Below are positions 16,236 to 24,319 of a stretch of DNA of 31,206 nucleotides, piece by piece. The notes beneath the pieces were generated by a model, which did no database searches, had not been told where the DNA came from, and saw only the letters and a program-made list of their open reading frames with translations. The DNA comes from RQOF01 sp964461135. Its GTDB lineage: Bacteria; Calditrichota; Calditrichia; RBG-13-44-9. The position numbers and the translations under genes are program-made. The DNA lies in the NCBI GenBank assembly GCA_964461135.1, contig CAYWTB010000053.1:1-31206 (forward strand), given 5' to 3'. Every line of letters starts with the position of its first letter. The first letter of the stretch is position 1.

Positions 16236-16972
16236 TCTTTATCATCCTTCTTCTTTTCGGTCTTTTTGTCTGAATCCCCACGTAATACAGAAAGAGTAAG
16301 ATAGAAAGGTCCTGAAAAAACATACAATACAGCCAGAGGGAAGAATACTTCCTGAGGGAAAAATATCACCAGTATTATGCCCGCCACAAAAACCAGAAAT
16401 TTACTGCGGTTTTCAACACCGGTTTGCAAAGAAAAACTGGGAACGGTTTCATAACGTATACTGGTAACCATTAGCACAGAGACAGCAATGACCAGAAAAA
16501 GAAAAACTTTTTCCCAACGCAAATATCCCCAGAATGAGAAGTTAAATACCAGAAATGTGGCTATGGTAACAGCAGCAGCCGGAATCGGAAGTCCTTCAAA
16601 AAACTCTTTGGTTGTTCCTTTCAGACGTATGTTAAAACGAGCCAGGCGGATAGAACCAAAAACCAGAGGGCTCACACTGATTAGCATCCCCAGAGTTCCC
16701 CAGGAACTGAATACCATTTTATAAGCAAGAAATGAAGGTGCGAAGCCAAAGGAAATCACATCAGCCAGAGAATCATACTCTACTCCAAATCGCGAATCAG
16801 CTTTGGCAAATCTAGCAATTTTCCCATCCAGGGTATCCAGCACAGCTGCCGCAACAATTAGCCATGCCGCCTGGACAAATTTACCACTTGTGCAAAGAAT
16901 AACCGAAAAATAGCCGCAAAACATGTTAGCCATAGTAAAGGCGCTGGGAACCCAATTGGTTTTTACTTTCAC
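16232..16972 (-). CDS. pssA: CDP-diacylglycerol-serine O-phosphatidyltransferase
   Basis: This is an integral membrane enzyme that makes phosphatidylserine from CDP-diacylglycerol and serine. The CDP-alcohol phosphotransferase signature is complete: D49-G50, A53-R54, G63, D67 and D71 (in DTLDGKIARF and GVEYDSLADV). About six to eight membrane helices fill the 246 residues, and the C-terminus is a short Lys/Asp-rich tail. This is the Bacillus-type (integral membrane) PssA, not the E. coli peripheral type. It overlaps psd upstream and purS downstream by ATGA at each end. With psd it provides phosphatidylethanolamine synthesis. Confidence 0.93.
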   Translation of the reverse strand: MKVKTNWVPSAFTMANMFCGYFSVILCTSGKFVQAAWLIVAAAVLDTLDGKIARFAKADSRFGVEYDSLADVISFGFAPSFLAYKMVFSSWGTLGMLISVSPLVFGSIRLARFNIRLKGTTKEFFEGLPIPAAAVTIATFLVFNFSFWGYLRWEKVFLFLVIAVSVLMVTSIRYETVPSFSLQTGVENRSKFLVFVAGIILVIFFPQEVFFPLAVLYVFSGPFYLTLSVLRGDSDKKTEKKKDDKE

Positions 16973-17625
16973 CTGAAAACCCCTATGATTGATTCTCCCC
17001 CTTTTACTTTATCACCGACATTTACCCTAAGGTCTACCTGATCAGCCTTAAAATAAACATCAACCCGTGAACCATACTGGATCATACCCATGCGCTCACC
17101 CGCTGTGGTCTGATATCCTTCCCGCAATTCACAGACAATTCTTCTTGCCAGTATACCTGCTATTTGAGTGAACATGACCTTTCGACCTTTTTCATCCAAA
17201 ATTCCGATAACACTCTGCTCATTCTCAACAGATGCTGCTTCTTTGAAAGCCGGAAGAAATGATCCCTGCCGATAACTGAAATGTTCTACTTTCCCGCTAA
17301 TGGGTGAACGGTTTACATGAACATTGAAAATCGAAAGGAAAATACTCACTCGCCTCACCTCTGCATCAAAAAAATCATTTTCTTTAACTTCAGTGATTTT
17401 CATGATTTTTCCATCCGCAGGGGATAAAATGGCCTGAGAATTTTGAGGGATATTCCGTTCCGGATCACGGAAAAATAGTAAGTTAAAGATACTCAAAATG
17501 CAGGACAGCACCGTCATGATTATCAGGATGGGTTGCCCGAATATTATTGAAAGAACGAAAATGACCACAAAAAGAATCCAGCTGCCCACTACCAGACCAA
17601 ATCCATATTTTGTAATAGGAACCAA
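16969..17625 (-). CDS. psd: phosphatidylserine decarboxylase (short, archaeal/FCB type)
   Basis: Psd decarboxylates phosphatidylserine to phosphatidylethanolamine. It self-cleaves to create a pyruvoyl group from a Ser. The 218-residue protein has two N-terminal membrane helices (about 8-30 and 32-50), FFRDPER (51-57), SPADGK with Asp71, FNVHVNRSPISG with His103, and the cleavage site GERMGMIQYGS at Gly185-Ser186 followed by RVDVY. This GS-R form is the short Psd class and differs from the LGST site of E. coli. The start is TTG with GAGG 7 nt upstream, 14 nt after purC. The stop overlaps pssA by ATGA. Confidence 0.92.
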   Translation of the reverse strand: MVPITKYGFGLVVGSWILFVVIFVLSIIFGQPILIIMTVLSCILSIFNLLFFRDPERNIPQNSQAILSPADGKIMKITEVKENDFFDAEVRRVSIFLSIFNVHVNRSPISGKVEHFSYRQGSFLPAFKEAASVENEQSVIGILDEKGRKVMFTQIAGILARRIVCELREGYQTTAGERMGMIQYGSRVDVYFKADQVDLRVNVGDKVKGGESIIGVFR

Positions 17626-17639
17626 ATCAATACCTCATT

Positions 17640-18353
17640 TTATTTGAGTATGATTTCCTGCAGTTTTGGATAGAGTTGTTTTGCTGTTTCTGCAGATAAA
17701 TGGAAGGTTTTTTTATCAAATTTACCATCCTTGTTTATCCCCCACACGTTAAATGTGTCGGGCGAAATTTCGTCCCCCAGCATAACCTGGTGTCCCGATT
17801 TGCCAAATTCCAGTGTAAAATTTACCAGAGCCAGATTTTTCCTCTGAAAAAATGATTTGAGTACAGCATTTACTTTTGTCCCGATTCTAACCACCGCACT
17901 CATGTCATTGCGATCACATAATCCCAATGCATAGGCATGATAGTCATTAATCATCGGATTTTTTAACTTTGCATCTTTCAGATAATATTCCAGAACCGGC
18001 GTTTCCAGAATAGTACCATCTGCAATTCCCAGCCTTTTGGACAAACTGCCCGTTGCCGTATTCCAAATCAACATTTGCAGAGGAATCATTGAAAGTTTTT
18101 TTACCAGTGAACTTTTATCATCAATTCTTTTTATAAAATGAGTCGGCACATTGTAACTTTGAAGATATCCGAATAAAAATGACGAAATTTCGGAATTAAT
18201 AATGCCCTTCCCTTTGATAGTAGATTTTTTTCCTGTTTCGAAAGGCAGAGTATCAGAAAATTCCATTAGAAGATGGTCGTTCTGATCCGTAGGATAGAGA
18301 CTTTTTGTCCGGCCTTCAACAAATTTTTCTTGAACTTTCACAAATTCCTCCAA
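17640..18353 (-). CDS. purC: SAICAR synthase (phosphoribosylaminoimidazole-succinocarboxamide synthase), divergent
   Basis: PurC joins aspartate to CAIR in purine synthesis using ATP. The 237-residue protein has the family frame: EGRTKSLYPTD, IKGKGIINSEIS, TGSLSKRLGI, LVNFTLEFG and LGDEISPDTF. Several usually fixed residues differ. The stretch that reads PLECVVRNRAAGSL in typical enzymes is PLQMLIWNTATGSL, so the Arg (E. coli Arg94, by my alignment) is Trp. The Asp of LVDF is Asn. The late FRxxLG motif is absent. The fold is clearly PurC and the genes around it (purB, purS, purQ) support the role, so it is probably active but of a divergent subgroup. It starts 1 nt after purB. Confidence 0.88.
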   Translation of the reverse strand: MEEFVKVQEKFVEGRTKSLYPTDQNDHLLMEFSDTLPFETGKKSTIKGKGIINSEISSFLFGYLQSYNVPTHFIKRIDDKSSLVKKLSMIPLQMLIWNTATGSLSKRLGIADGTILETPVLEYYLKDAKLKNPMINDYHAYALGLCDRNDMSAVVRIGTKVNAVLKSFFQRKNLALVNFTLEFGKSGHQVMLGDEISPDTFNVWGINKDGKFDKKTFHLSAETAKQLYPKLQEIILK

Positions 18354-18354
18354 C

Positions 18355-19650
18355 TTATATAAGTTTAAGTTTCTTAAAAATATAATTTACATTTTTTAAG
18401 CGGTTTTCCAAATTACAAATTAAATCAATTTCAGAAGGTTCCAGGTACTGACAAATTTCCGGATCATTTTTAAGCTGATCGGTAAATTCTCTTGCGGTTT
18501 CCCATACGGCCATGGCATTTTTCTGAACCAGCTGATACGCTTTTTCACGGCTTAATCCCTTTTCAATCAATTTAAGTAAAACCGGTTGCGAATAAATAAG
18601 TCCATGTGTCTTTTCAAGATTTCTTTTCATGTTCTCCGGATAAACCGTCATATCTTTTAACACTTGAATCATTTTATAAAGCATATAGTAAAGCGTAATA
18701 GTCGCATCAGGTATTATAATCCGTTCCACACTGGAATGAGAAATATCCCGTTCGTGCCACAAGGCGATATTTTCCATACCGGTAATGGCAAAACCACGTA
18801 GCAACCGAGCTAATCCGCTAACCCGCTCACAAATTATAGGGTTCTTTTTGTGGGGCATGGCTGAGGATCCTTTCTGCCCTTTACCGAATGGTTCCTCCAC
18901 TTCCAGGACTTCTGTTTTTTGCAAATGACGAATTTCAGTAGTGATCTTTTCCAGACCGGCGGCTATTAATGCCAGAGTATTCAAGTACTCCGCATGCCGG
19001 TCACGCTGAATGATCTGGGTGGAAATGGGTGCCGGTTCCAGGCCCATCTTCTCGCAGACATATATTTCTATAGAAGGATCCAGATGATCATAGGTACCCA
19101 CTGCACCAGATATCTGTCCGACTGCGATATGTTCAATCGCATTTTCCATGCGCTGGATACTCAGTTGTGTATCACTGTACCAGAGGGCAAGCTTTAGTCC
19201 GAAAGTAATGGGCTCGGCATGAATACCATGTGTTCGTCCAACCATTACCGTATCTTTATATTTTTTTGCCTGTGCAGCAAGTATATTTTTCAGTTCGGAC
19301 AGTTTTTGAAGAATTAATTCTCCTGCCTGTTTCATTTGCACTGCCAGCGTGGTATCCAGGATGTCTGAAGATGTCATTCCGTAATGAATATAGCGGGCTT
19401 CAGGACCAACATGCTCTGAAAGGTTCGTCAAAAATGCAATGACATCATGCTGGACTGTTTCTTCAATTTCCAGAATACGCTGAACATCAAACCGGGCTTT
19501 TTGACGAATGATGGGAACAACTTCTGCCGGTATAACCCCCAGTTTTGCCTGGGCCTCACAGGCTAAAATTTCGATTTGCAGCCAGACGGAATATTTATTT
19601 TCATCTTCCCAAATCCGGCTGATTTCCGGTAATGAATATCTTTTAATCAT
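18355..19650 (-). CDS. purB: adenylosuccinate lyase
   Basis: PurB catalyses two fumarate-releasing steps: SAICAR to AICAR, and adenylosuccinate to AMP. The 431-residue protein belongs to the fumarase/aspartase superfamily. TSSDILDTTLA lies at 93-103, GRTHGIHAEPITFG at 138-151 (His141), and the signature GSSAMPHKKNP at 261-271 has the catalytic Ser in its flexible loop. Length is typical of the Bacillus/Thermotoga-type enzyme. It starts with ATG after a distant GGAG. purC follows by 1 nt, so these successive enzymes are made together. Confidence 0.95.
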   Translation of the reverse strand: MIKRYSLPEISRIWEDENKYSVWLQIEILACEAQAKLGVIPAEVVPIIRQKARFDVQRILEIEETVQHDVIAFLTNLSEHVGPEARYIHYGMTSSDILDTTLAVQMKQAGELILQKLSELKNILAAQAKKYKDTVMVGRTHGIHAEPITFGLKLALWYSDTQLSIQRMENAIEHIAVGQISGAVGTYDHLDPSIEIYVCEKMGLEPAPISTQIIQRDRHAEYLNTLALIAAGLEKITTEIRHLQKTEVLEVEEPFGKGQKGSSAMPHKKNPIICERVSGLARLLRGFAITGMENIALWHERDISHSSVERIIIPDATITLYYMLYKMIQVLKDMTVYPENMKRNLEKTHGLIYSQPVLLKLIEKGLSREKAYQLVQKNAMAVWETAREFTDQLKNDPEICQYLEPSEIDLICNLENRLKNVNYIFKKLKLI

Positions 19651-19658
19651 AGCAGAAT

Positions 19659-20861
19659 TTATTTCTCCAGCAGTTTCATGTTTAAACTTTGTTCCCTGCC
19701 ATTTCTAATAATATTAAAGTTCAATAAGCTACCCACCTGTAAGTCCATGTCCTCTAAAATTTTCACCATATTATCCGCATTGGAAATCGGGGTATTATTC
19801 ACACTGATGATCACATCCTCCGCTTTCAAGCCCGCCTTCTCCGCCGAGCTTCCATCCTCAACCTGTGTAACAATAACCCCATGATCAACCTTCAAGCCCA
19901 GTGCCCGGATGATTAATGAATTCAAATCCTGAACTTTGAAACCTATCCAATAATTACGGTTCACACCACCTTCTTCCTTTAACTGTTTGACCACAGTACG
20001 GATCTTGTTAATAGGGATAGCAAATCCTATTCCCACAAAGCCTTCCTGATATCGGCTGCCTGTATAAATAAATGTATTCATTCCAATTACCTGCCCCAGT
20101 GAATTCACCAGAGGGCCGCCGCTGTTTCCATGATTAATAGCTGCATCCGTTTGAATCATATCCATGTAAACTCGGCCGGTTTCAGGAATTCTTCCCCAGT
20201 CCCTGTTTATAGCACTTATTACCCCCACAGTCACTGTCGGTTGATTGCTCAATTCAAACAGCCCAAAGGGATTACCCAGAGCAATGACCCATTCACCCAC
20301 CATAAGATCATCTGAATTTCCGAATTCCATAAAAGGAAAATTCTGCCCATCGATTTTAAGAAGTGTGATATCCGATACTTTATCTGTGCCAACCAAATTC
20401 GCCTTGTGGCGTTCACCCCCCGGTAAAGTCACAATAATCTCAACACCGTCCCCTGCTACATGGTCATTGGTGAGAATATAACCATCCCCGGAAATGAGGA
20501 AACCACTGCCCAATCCCTGAACACGTTGTTCATATACACGATCCCGGAACAACTCAGGGAAAAAATACTGCCAGTAAGGATCATTTAAGAATGGGCTCCG
20601 CTGTACATACTTTTTAATCTGAATAACCGAAATTCCTACAACTCCCGGACTTACCTTGGAAACCGCCCGGGTAATGGCATTCTGTCGTGATTCTATAATA
20701 TCAACAGATGCACTAATTCTGTCACTGGAATCAGTCTGGGCATAAGCACTTTGAAGAAACAGGCTGTCCTCATGGGCTCTTTGTTCATCTTTATTAGAAT
20801 CGCAGGTTGCATTGATTAAAATAAAAACAATTAAAACCAATAAACCATTTAATACTTTCAT
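19659..20861 (-). CDS. htrA: HtrA/DegP-family periplasmic serine protease with one PDZ domain
   Basis: This is a trypsin-like protease that degrades damaged envelope proteins. Residues 1-20 form a hydrophobic N-terminal segment ending in ATC, so it is either membrane-anchored or a lipoprotein. The chymotrypsin-fold domain covers about 60-295 with the triad His134 (TNDHVAG), Asp164 (SDITLLKI) and Ser247 (HGNSGGPL). A single PDZ domain fills about 305-398, with GVIVTQVEDGSSAEKAGLK at its core. Total length is 400, so it is like DegS or one-PDZ HtrA rather than two-PDZ DegP. An extended loop (about 83-112) with many aromatic residues replaces the usual short LA loop. The gene follows truA by about 24 nt. 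Confidence 0.93.
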   Translation of the reverse strand: MKVLNGLLVLIVFILINATCDSNKDEQRAHEDSLFLQSAYAQTDSSDRISASVDIIESRQNAITRAVSKVSPGVVGISVIQIKKYVQRSPFLNDPYWQYFFPELFRDRVYEQRVQGLGSGFLISGDGYILTNDHVAGDGVEIIVTLPGGERHKANLVGTDKVSDITLLKIDGQNFPFMEFGNSDDLMVGEWVIALGNPFGLFELSNQPTVTVGVISAINRDWGRIPETGRVYMDMIQTDAAINHGNSGGPLVNSLGQVIGMNTFIYTGSRYQEGFVGIGFAIPINKIRTVVKQLKEEGGVNRNYWIGFKVQDLNSLIIRALGLKVDHGVIVTQVEDGSSAEKAGLKAEDVIISVNNTPISNADNMVKILEDMDLQVGSLLNFNIIRNGREQSLNMKLLEK

Positions 20862-20885
20862 GATTAATATTTCCTAAACCTTTTA

Positions 20886-21635
20886 TTAATAAATAACCTC
20901 CTCTAAAAATAATCCGCGGGGTGGAGCGGTTTGTCCACCTCTGTTGCGATCCCGGGCTTGAAAGATGGCATTAAACTCTGTCAGGTCGAACCGGCCACGG
21001 GCCACATCAATCATTGTACCTACAATAGTTCTAACCATGCCATGCAGAAAACGATTTGCCACGATCCGGTAAATAAGATATTCATCCTGTATCCGCCAGG
21101 TGGATTCACTGACACGACAGGTTTTTCCTCTAGTCTGTGTCTCATGACGGGCAAACGACGAAAAATCGTGATTTCCGACAATTATCCCTGCCATAGATTG
21201 TAAAAGGGACATATCCAATTTGTAAAACAATTGCCAACAGAAATCACGAAATACAGCAGTCCTTTCTAGCGAAATAAAATACTGGTAAATCCTTTTTTGG
21301 GCATCAAAACGGGCATGAAATTCCACCGGAACCTCTTCCGCTAATTTGACAACAATATCAGCGGGGAGGTAGGAATTCAATCCCAAATAAATTTTGTTGA
21401 TGGGTAGAGCTTTTTTCAAAGGAAAATTAATTACCTGTCCCCTTGCATGTACTCCTGCGTCAGTTCTTCCGGCTCCTATTACCCGAACTCTTTCCTGCGT
21501 CAACTGATATATTGCACTTTCAACAAAATCCTGAATTGTATTCCCGTCTGACTGACTCTGCCAACCACAATAATTCGTTCCGTCATATTCCAGAATTAAC
21601 CTTATATTACACCCATCTATGGTACTTCTTGCCAC
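20886..21635 (-). CDS. truA: tRNA pseudouridine(38-40) synthase
   Basis: TruA converts uridines 38-40 in the anticodon arm of tRNAs to pseudouridine. The 249-residue protein shows LEYDGTNYCGWQSQ (15-28), the catalytic Asp59 in GAGRTDAGVHARGQV, FHARFDAQKRIYQY, and NRFLHGMVRTIVGT with RDRNRGGQTAPPRGL at the end. The length fits the bacterial family. It starts with GTG, with GGAAAAAG shortly upstream. It is the first gene of the run reading leftwards to DUF4321. Confidence 0.95.
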   Translation of the reverse strand: MARSTIDGCNIRLILEYDGTNYCGWQSQSDGNTIQDFVESAIYQLTQERVRVIGAGRTDAGVHARGQVINFPLKKALPINKIYLGLNSYLPADIVVKLAEEVPVEFHARFDAQKRIYQYFISLERTAVFRDFCWQLFYKLDMSLLQSMAGIIVGNHDFSSFARHETQTRGKTCRVSESTWRIQDEYLIYRIVANRFLHGMVRTIVGTMIDVARGRFDLTEFNAIFQARDRNRGGQTAPPRGLFLEEVIY

Positions 21636-21750
21636 AACTTTTTCCGGTCTTTTATTTCAGGATGATCGTTCCATATCTTTCTGTGGTACATGGAAGCAAT
21701 TTTAAATTCCAAAATATTTTTGCTGCCATATGACCATCACAAGCTCGCAG

Positions 21751-21778
21751 AATATAAGAAATATTGTATGTAAATCAA
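21751..21778 (-). promoter_or_regulatory. possible promoter for the truA operon
   Basis: On the minus strand TTGATT (21773-21778) and TATATT (21751-21756) are 16 bp apart, leaving a leader of about 110 nt before the GTG at 21635. The match is moderate. Confidence 0.4.
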
Positions 21779-21779
21779 A

Positions 21780-22192
21780 TAATTAAATACAGTTGTGTTT
21801 AGTCAGGCAAATAGATTCCTGCGAAGGAAGCATCCTAAACATTGCCCCCGGTTAAAATGAAAATGTTCCTCTGTAATCTTTCTGTTAAGGCTAATTATCA
21901 CAAATAAATAAATGCTTATTTGATTGCGCAATGAATACAGAATGTCAAAAATATAACTCCGGTTGTAAACGGTAAAATGATGAATATTACGGTTTAAGCA
22001 AGATGAGAAGATTCAAAACAGATTTGACGGAAGAGCTTATTGAATACAATTTTTAGATTGGCAAGATTCTAATACCCGGGATCATAGAAAAACATGGTAT
22101 CAATTGCCGGCATTATTGATCTGCAGAGATTAGCGTATCCCCTGTTCCGGAATTAGAAAGTACCGTTCCAGATAAGGACGTGTAATTTTATC
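21780..22192. other. gene-free stretch, probably decayed sequence
   Basis: No frame of either strand holds an ORF with recognisable features. The only structure I noticed is a 10-bp palindrome ATTGCGCAAT near 21922-21932 close to a TTGACA-like hexamer read on the minus strand. Neighbouring frameshifted ferredoxin sequence suggests this region is losing genes. Confidence 0.4.
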
Positions 22193-22521
22193 TTATAGTT
22201 TTTTTCGCATAAAAGGCATCAGAAGGCGATCAATAATTTTGTCTTTAAGTATTGATTTTTCAACAATTTCAGCTATATCGTTTTCAGAAATCTTTCCATA
22301 CCAGATACTGTCGGGATAAATGACCATGGAAATTCCCTGATTACAGGTTCCCAGACAACCGGAATTGTTAATTCTGATCCTGTTCTTTAGCCTCTTCTGG
22401 TAATTTCTTCTTTAAATTTTATTCGAAGTGCCGGACTTCCCTTCTGGCTGCAGGAGCCGCGGCTGTCCGATTCATCACGGGAATTTTCACAGATAAATAT
22501 ATGTTTTTGATACAAACTCAT
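22193..22521 (-). pseudogene. (2Fe-2S) ferredoxin domain protein (thioredoxin-like), single-base frameshift
   Basis: From an ATG at 22521 the frame reads MSLYQKHIFICENSRDE, then DSRGSCSQKGSPALRIKF and KEEITRRG before a TAA. In the next frame the domain continues as RLKNRIRINNSGCLGTCNQG, then SMVIYPDSIWYG and a normal end at 22193. All four cluster cysteines expected of this family (FIC, GSC, GC-x-x-x-C) are encoded. One extra C at the GGC-TAAAG junction would restore the standard RRGLKNRIRIN sequence and a protein of about 109 residues. So a single deleted base separates this from an intact gene. Whether it is a true mutation or an assembly error cannot be told here. Confidence 0.85.
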
Positions 22522-22547
22522 TCCCTAATTCCTTTCAAACCGCTGAT

Positions 22548-22736
22548 CTAAGGTTCCGAACAGCTATGGAAAAAACCGCATTTCGGGCATATTAACTTAC
22601 ATTTCCTGATAATTAACCCGAATCCACAATTATCGCAATATTCCCAGTAATCTTCTTTCTGAAAATCCGGGGAGTTTACGCAGGAATTAAAAGATTTTTC
22701 AGACTGTGATGAACTATAGCTTTTCGTCATTTTCAC
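22548..22736 (-). CDS. small zinc-ribbon protein of unknown function
   Basis: This is a 62-residue protein (60 from the second start). After a polar, serine-rich N-terminus it has a treble-clef or zinc-ribbon arrangement: YCDNCGFGLI, then KLICPKCGFFHSCSEP. Two CxxC pairs plus a final Cys are conserved features of a family of tiny bacterial proteins ending in sCS(D/E)P, as I recall it. The start is GTG at 22736 or ATG at 22730; a purine-rich GGGAAGAAGAAG lies just upstream. It directly precedes the broken ferredoxin gene, 26 nt away, so the two probably formed one redox or metal-linked operon. No partner is certain. Confidence 0.65.
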   Translation of the reverse strand: MKMTKSYSSSQSEKSFNSCVNSPDFQKEDYWEYCDNCGFGLIIRKCKLICPKCGFFHSCSEP

Positions 22737-22803
22737 TTCTTCTTCCCTGCCCGATTTAAAAGTAAATAACCTTATTTACTTTTAAAATACAGATAGAAGG
22801 CAT

Positions 22804-24315
22804 TCAATATAAGAAAAATCTGAAAGCAAGCAAAGAGAATACAGCTCCGGCGAGAGTATTAAAAAAATTAACCATGTCATTATTTATCCACCTGATTCCG
22901 GAAACAGTTTCCGTTAAAGTATTCCTGCAATGATGCTTTTTTTCTGTTATCTTATGACATACCGGACACCTGAATTGTACCTGAACAGTGGCACCTAACA
23001 GGCTATCCAGGAGACTTCCTGCAATTCCGCTTAGGGTCACCAGTACAACTATCAATAAAACAGACGAATTAATAAATAAAGAACCACTGAGGGTGAGAAT
23101 TAAGGATCCGGAGGCTGCACCGACTATGCCAGCCAGTGTAACGCCTCCCGATGTACCGGTCGGAACCTGTTGGAGGTTGGAAATTAAATAAGGTTGCTGC
23201 CCAACCCGCATGCCGATTTCCGTGGCCCAGGTATCTGCGGTTGCTGCCGCCAGAGCTCCCAGATATGAAACATAAAGTGCCGGCCAGGGAAAAAAGATAA
23301 ATAAAATCACCAGAATTCCTGCAATGCCCCCATTGGCAAGGACCTGTGCGTAATCCCGTCTGCTTCCCTTTTCAAAAATAGTTTCATACTCGGATTTCCC
23401 CAGCTTGGAAAGAATACTGGAAAGAATAAAAAAAGTGAGAATAGGAAAAGTCCATTGGCATCCCCCGAAACCGAATATTATGCATGCCAGAATAAATGCG
23501 GAAGCACTTCCACTGGTAGTCAGAAATTGAATTTTATAAGAAATTAAAATAACCAATGTGCTCATAAACATTCCAAGGAAAAACTGGACATGCTGCTCCC
23601 GACCCCCGGTGAGCAGAAAATAGAGAACAACTGCAGTAATAAGTGGTACTGATAAGTTATCATTACCCCCGTCTCCAAGAGCTTCTGCTACCGCAGCAAT
23701 AATTGATGTAAGTAAGGAAAAGAGGAACAGAAAAAATGTCGTATGATTAGAAGTAACCAGATTAGGTGGATATAGCAGAAAGGTCAAAAATACAGCTATT
23801 GTACTGACAATAACCATACCGAACGAACCTTCCCATGATTTTTTATCCCGGATAAGGGTATATGGATGTGGACGCTTTAAACTATGTCCGATTATTGCAG
23901 CCGCGGCATCTCCTACTGCCATTACCATCATGGACGCAATAATAATAATCTTAAAATTCTCCCAAAAGAGAAGCACCAGCACAAAAAAGGAAAAAGCATA
24001 GTATACGGTTCCAAGATTATGCTTGTCCAGATGAATACCCGGCAGGAGATTTTTTTTCAGGGCAATATAATTGAAAATGGTGAAAAAAACAGCGACTGTT
24101 AACAAAGGAAGAGAGGTCTTCAGCAGTAAGGGTGTTAATAATAATAATAATCCTACAGAAATATGAACAATTTTACGAGTGGCTTCCTGACGCCAGTGAA
24201 GTTTTTTACGTATTAGTTCTGAAATAATAATCAAAGTCGGAATGCAAGCAAAAAGCAGCAGCAGATTCAGCCAGTCCGTTAAGGGAGGGATCTGAAAAAT
24301 ATGGGACAGGTTCAT
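22804..24315 (-). CDS. fusion of a phytol/dolichol-kinase-like domain with a DUF92 (VTE6-like) domain
   Basis: This is a polytopic membrane protein of about 503 residues in two halves. The N-terminal half (to about 235) matches the cytidylyltransferase-like family of dolichol kinase and plant VTE5: ATRKIVHISVG, GTVYY, VGDAAAAIIGHSLKR, KSWEGSFG and NDNLSVPL. The C-terminal half (about 240-503) is DUF92: KGSRRDYAQVLANGG, ADTWATEIG, GTSGGVTL, GSLLDSLLGATVQ and NNDMVNF, with a CPVC...HC metal-like site near 450-463. In plants VTE5 phosphorylates phytol and the DUF92 protein VTE6 phosphorylates phytyl phosphate. One chain carrying both would turn an isoprenoid alcohol into its diphosphate. The ATG at 24315, 4 nt after leuS, is preferred over 24360. 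Confidence 0.8.
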   Translation of the reverse strand: MNLSHIFQIPPLTDWLNLLLLFACIPTLIIISELIRKKLHWRQEATRKIVHISVGLLLLLTPLLLKTSLPLLTVAVFFTIFNYIALKKNLLPGIHLDKHNLGTVYYAFSFFVLVLLFWENFKIIIIASMMVMAVGDAAAAIIGHSLKRPHPYTLIRDKKSWEGSFGMVIVSTIAVFLTFLLYPPNLVTSNHTTFFLFLFSLLTSIIAAVAEALGDGGNDNLSVPLITAVVLYFLLTGGREQHVQFFLGMFMSTLVILISYKIQFLTTSGSASAFILACIIFGFGGCQWTFPILTFFILSSILSKLGKSEYETIFEKGSRRDYAQVLANGGIAGILVILFIFFPWPALYVSYLGALAAATADTWATEIGMRVGQQPYLISNLQQVPTGTSGGVTLAGIVGAASGSLILTLSGSLFINSSVLLIVVLVTLSGIAGSLLDSLLGATVQVQFRCPVCHKITEKKHHCRNTLTETVSGIRWINNDMVNFFNTLAGAVFSLLAFRFFLY

Positions 24316-24319
24316 GATT

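Noticed and set aside
24124..24152. Short run of TAA repeats that looks like a microsatellite
   Set aside because: It lies within the kinase/DUF92 fusion gene and encodes a Leu-rich membrane helix (LLLLLTPLLL); explained by coding.
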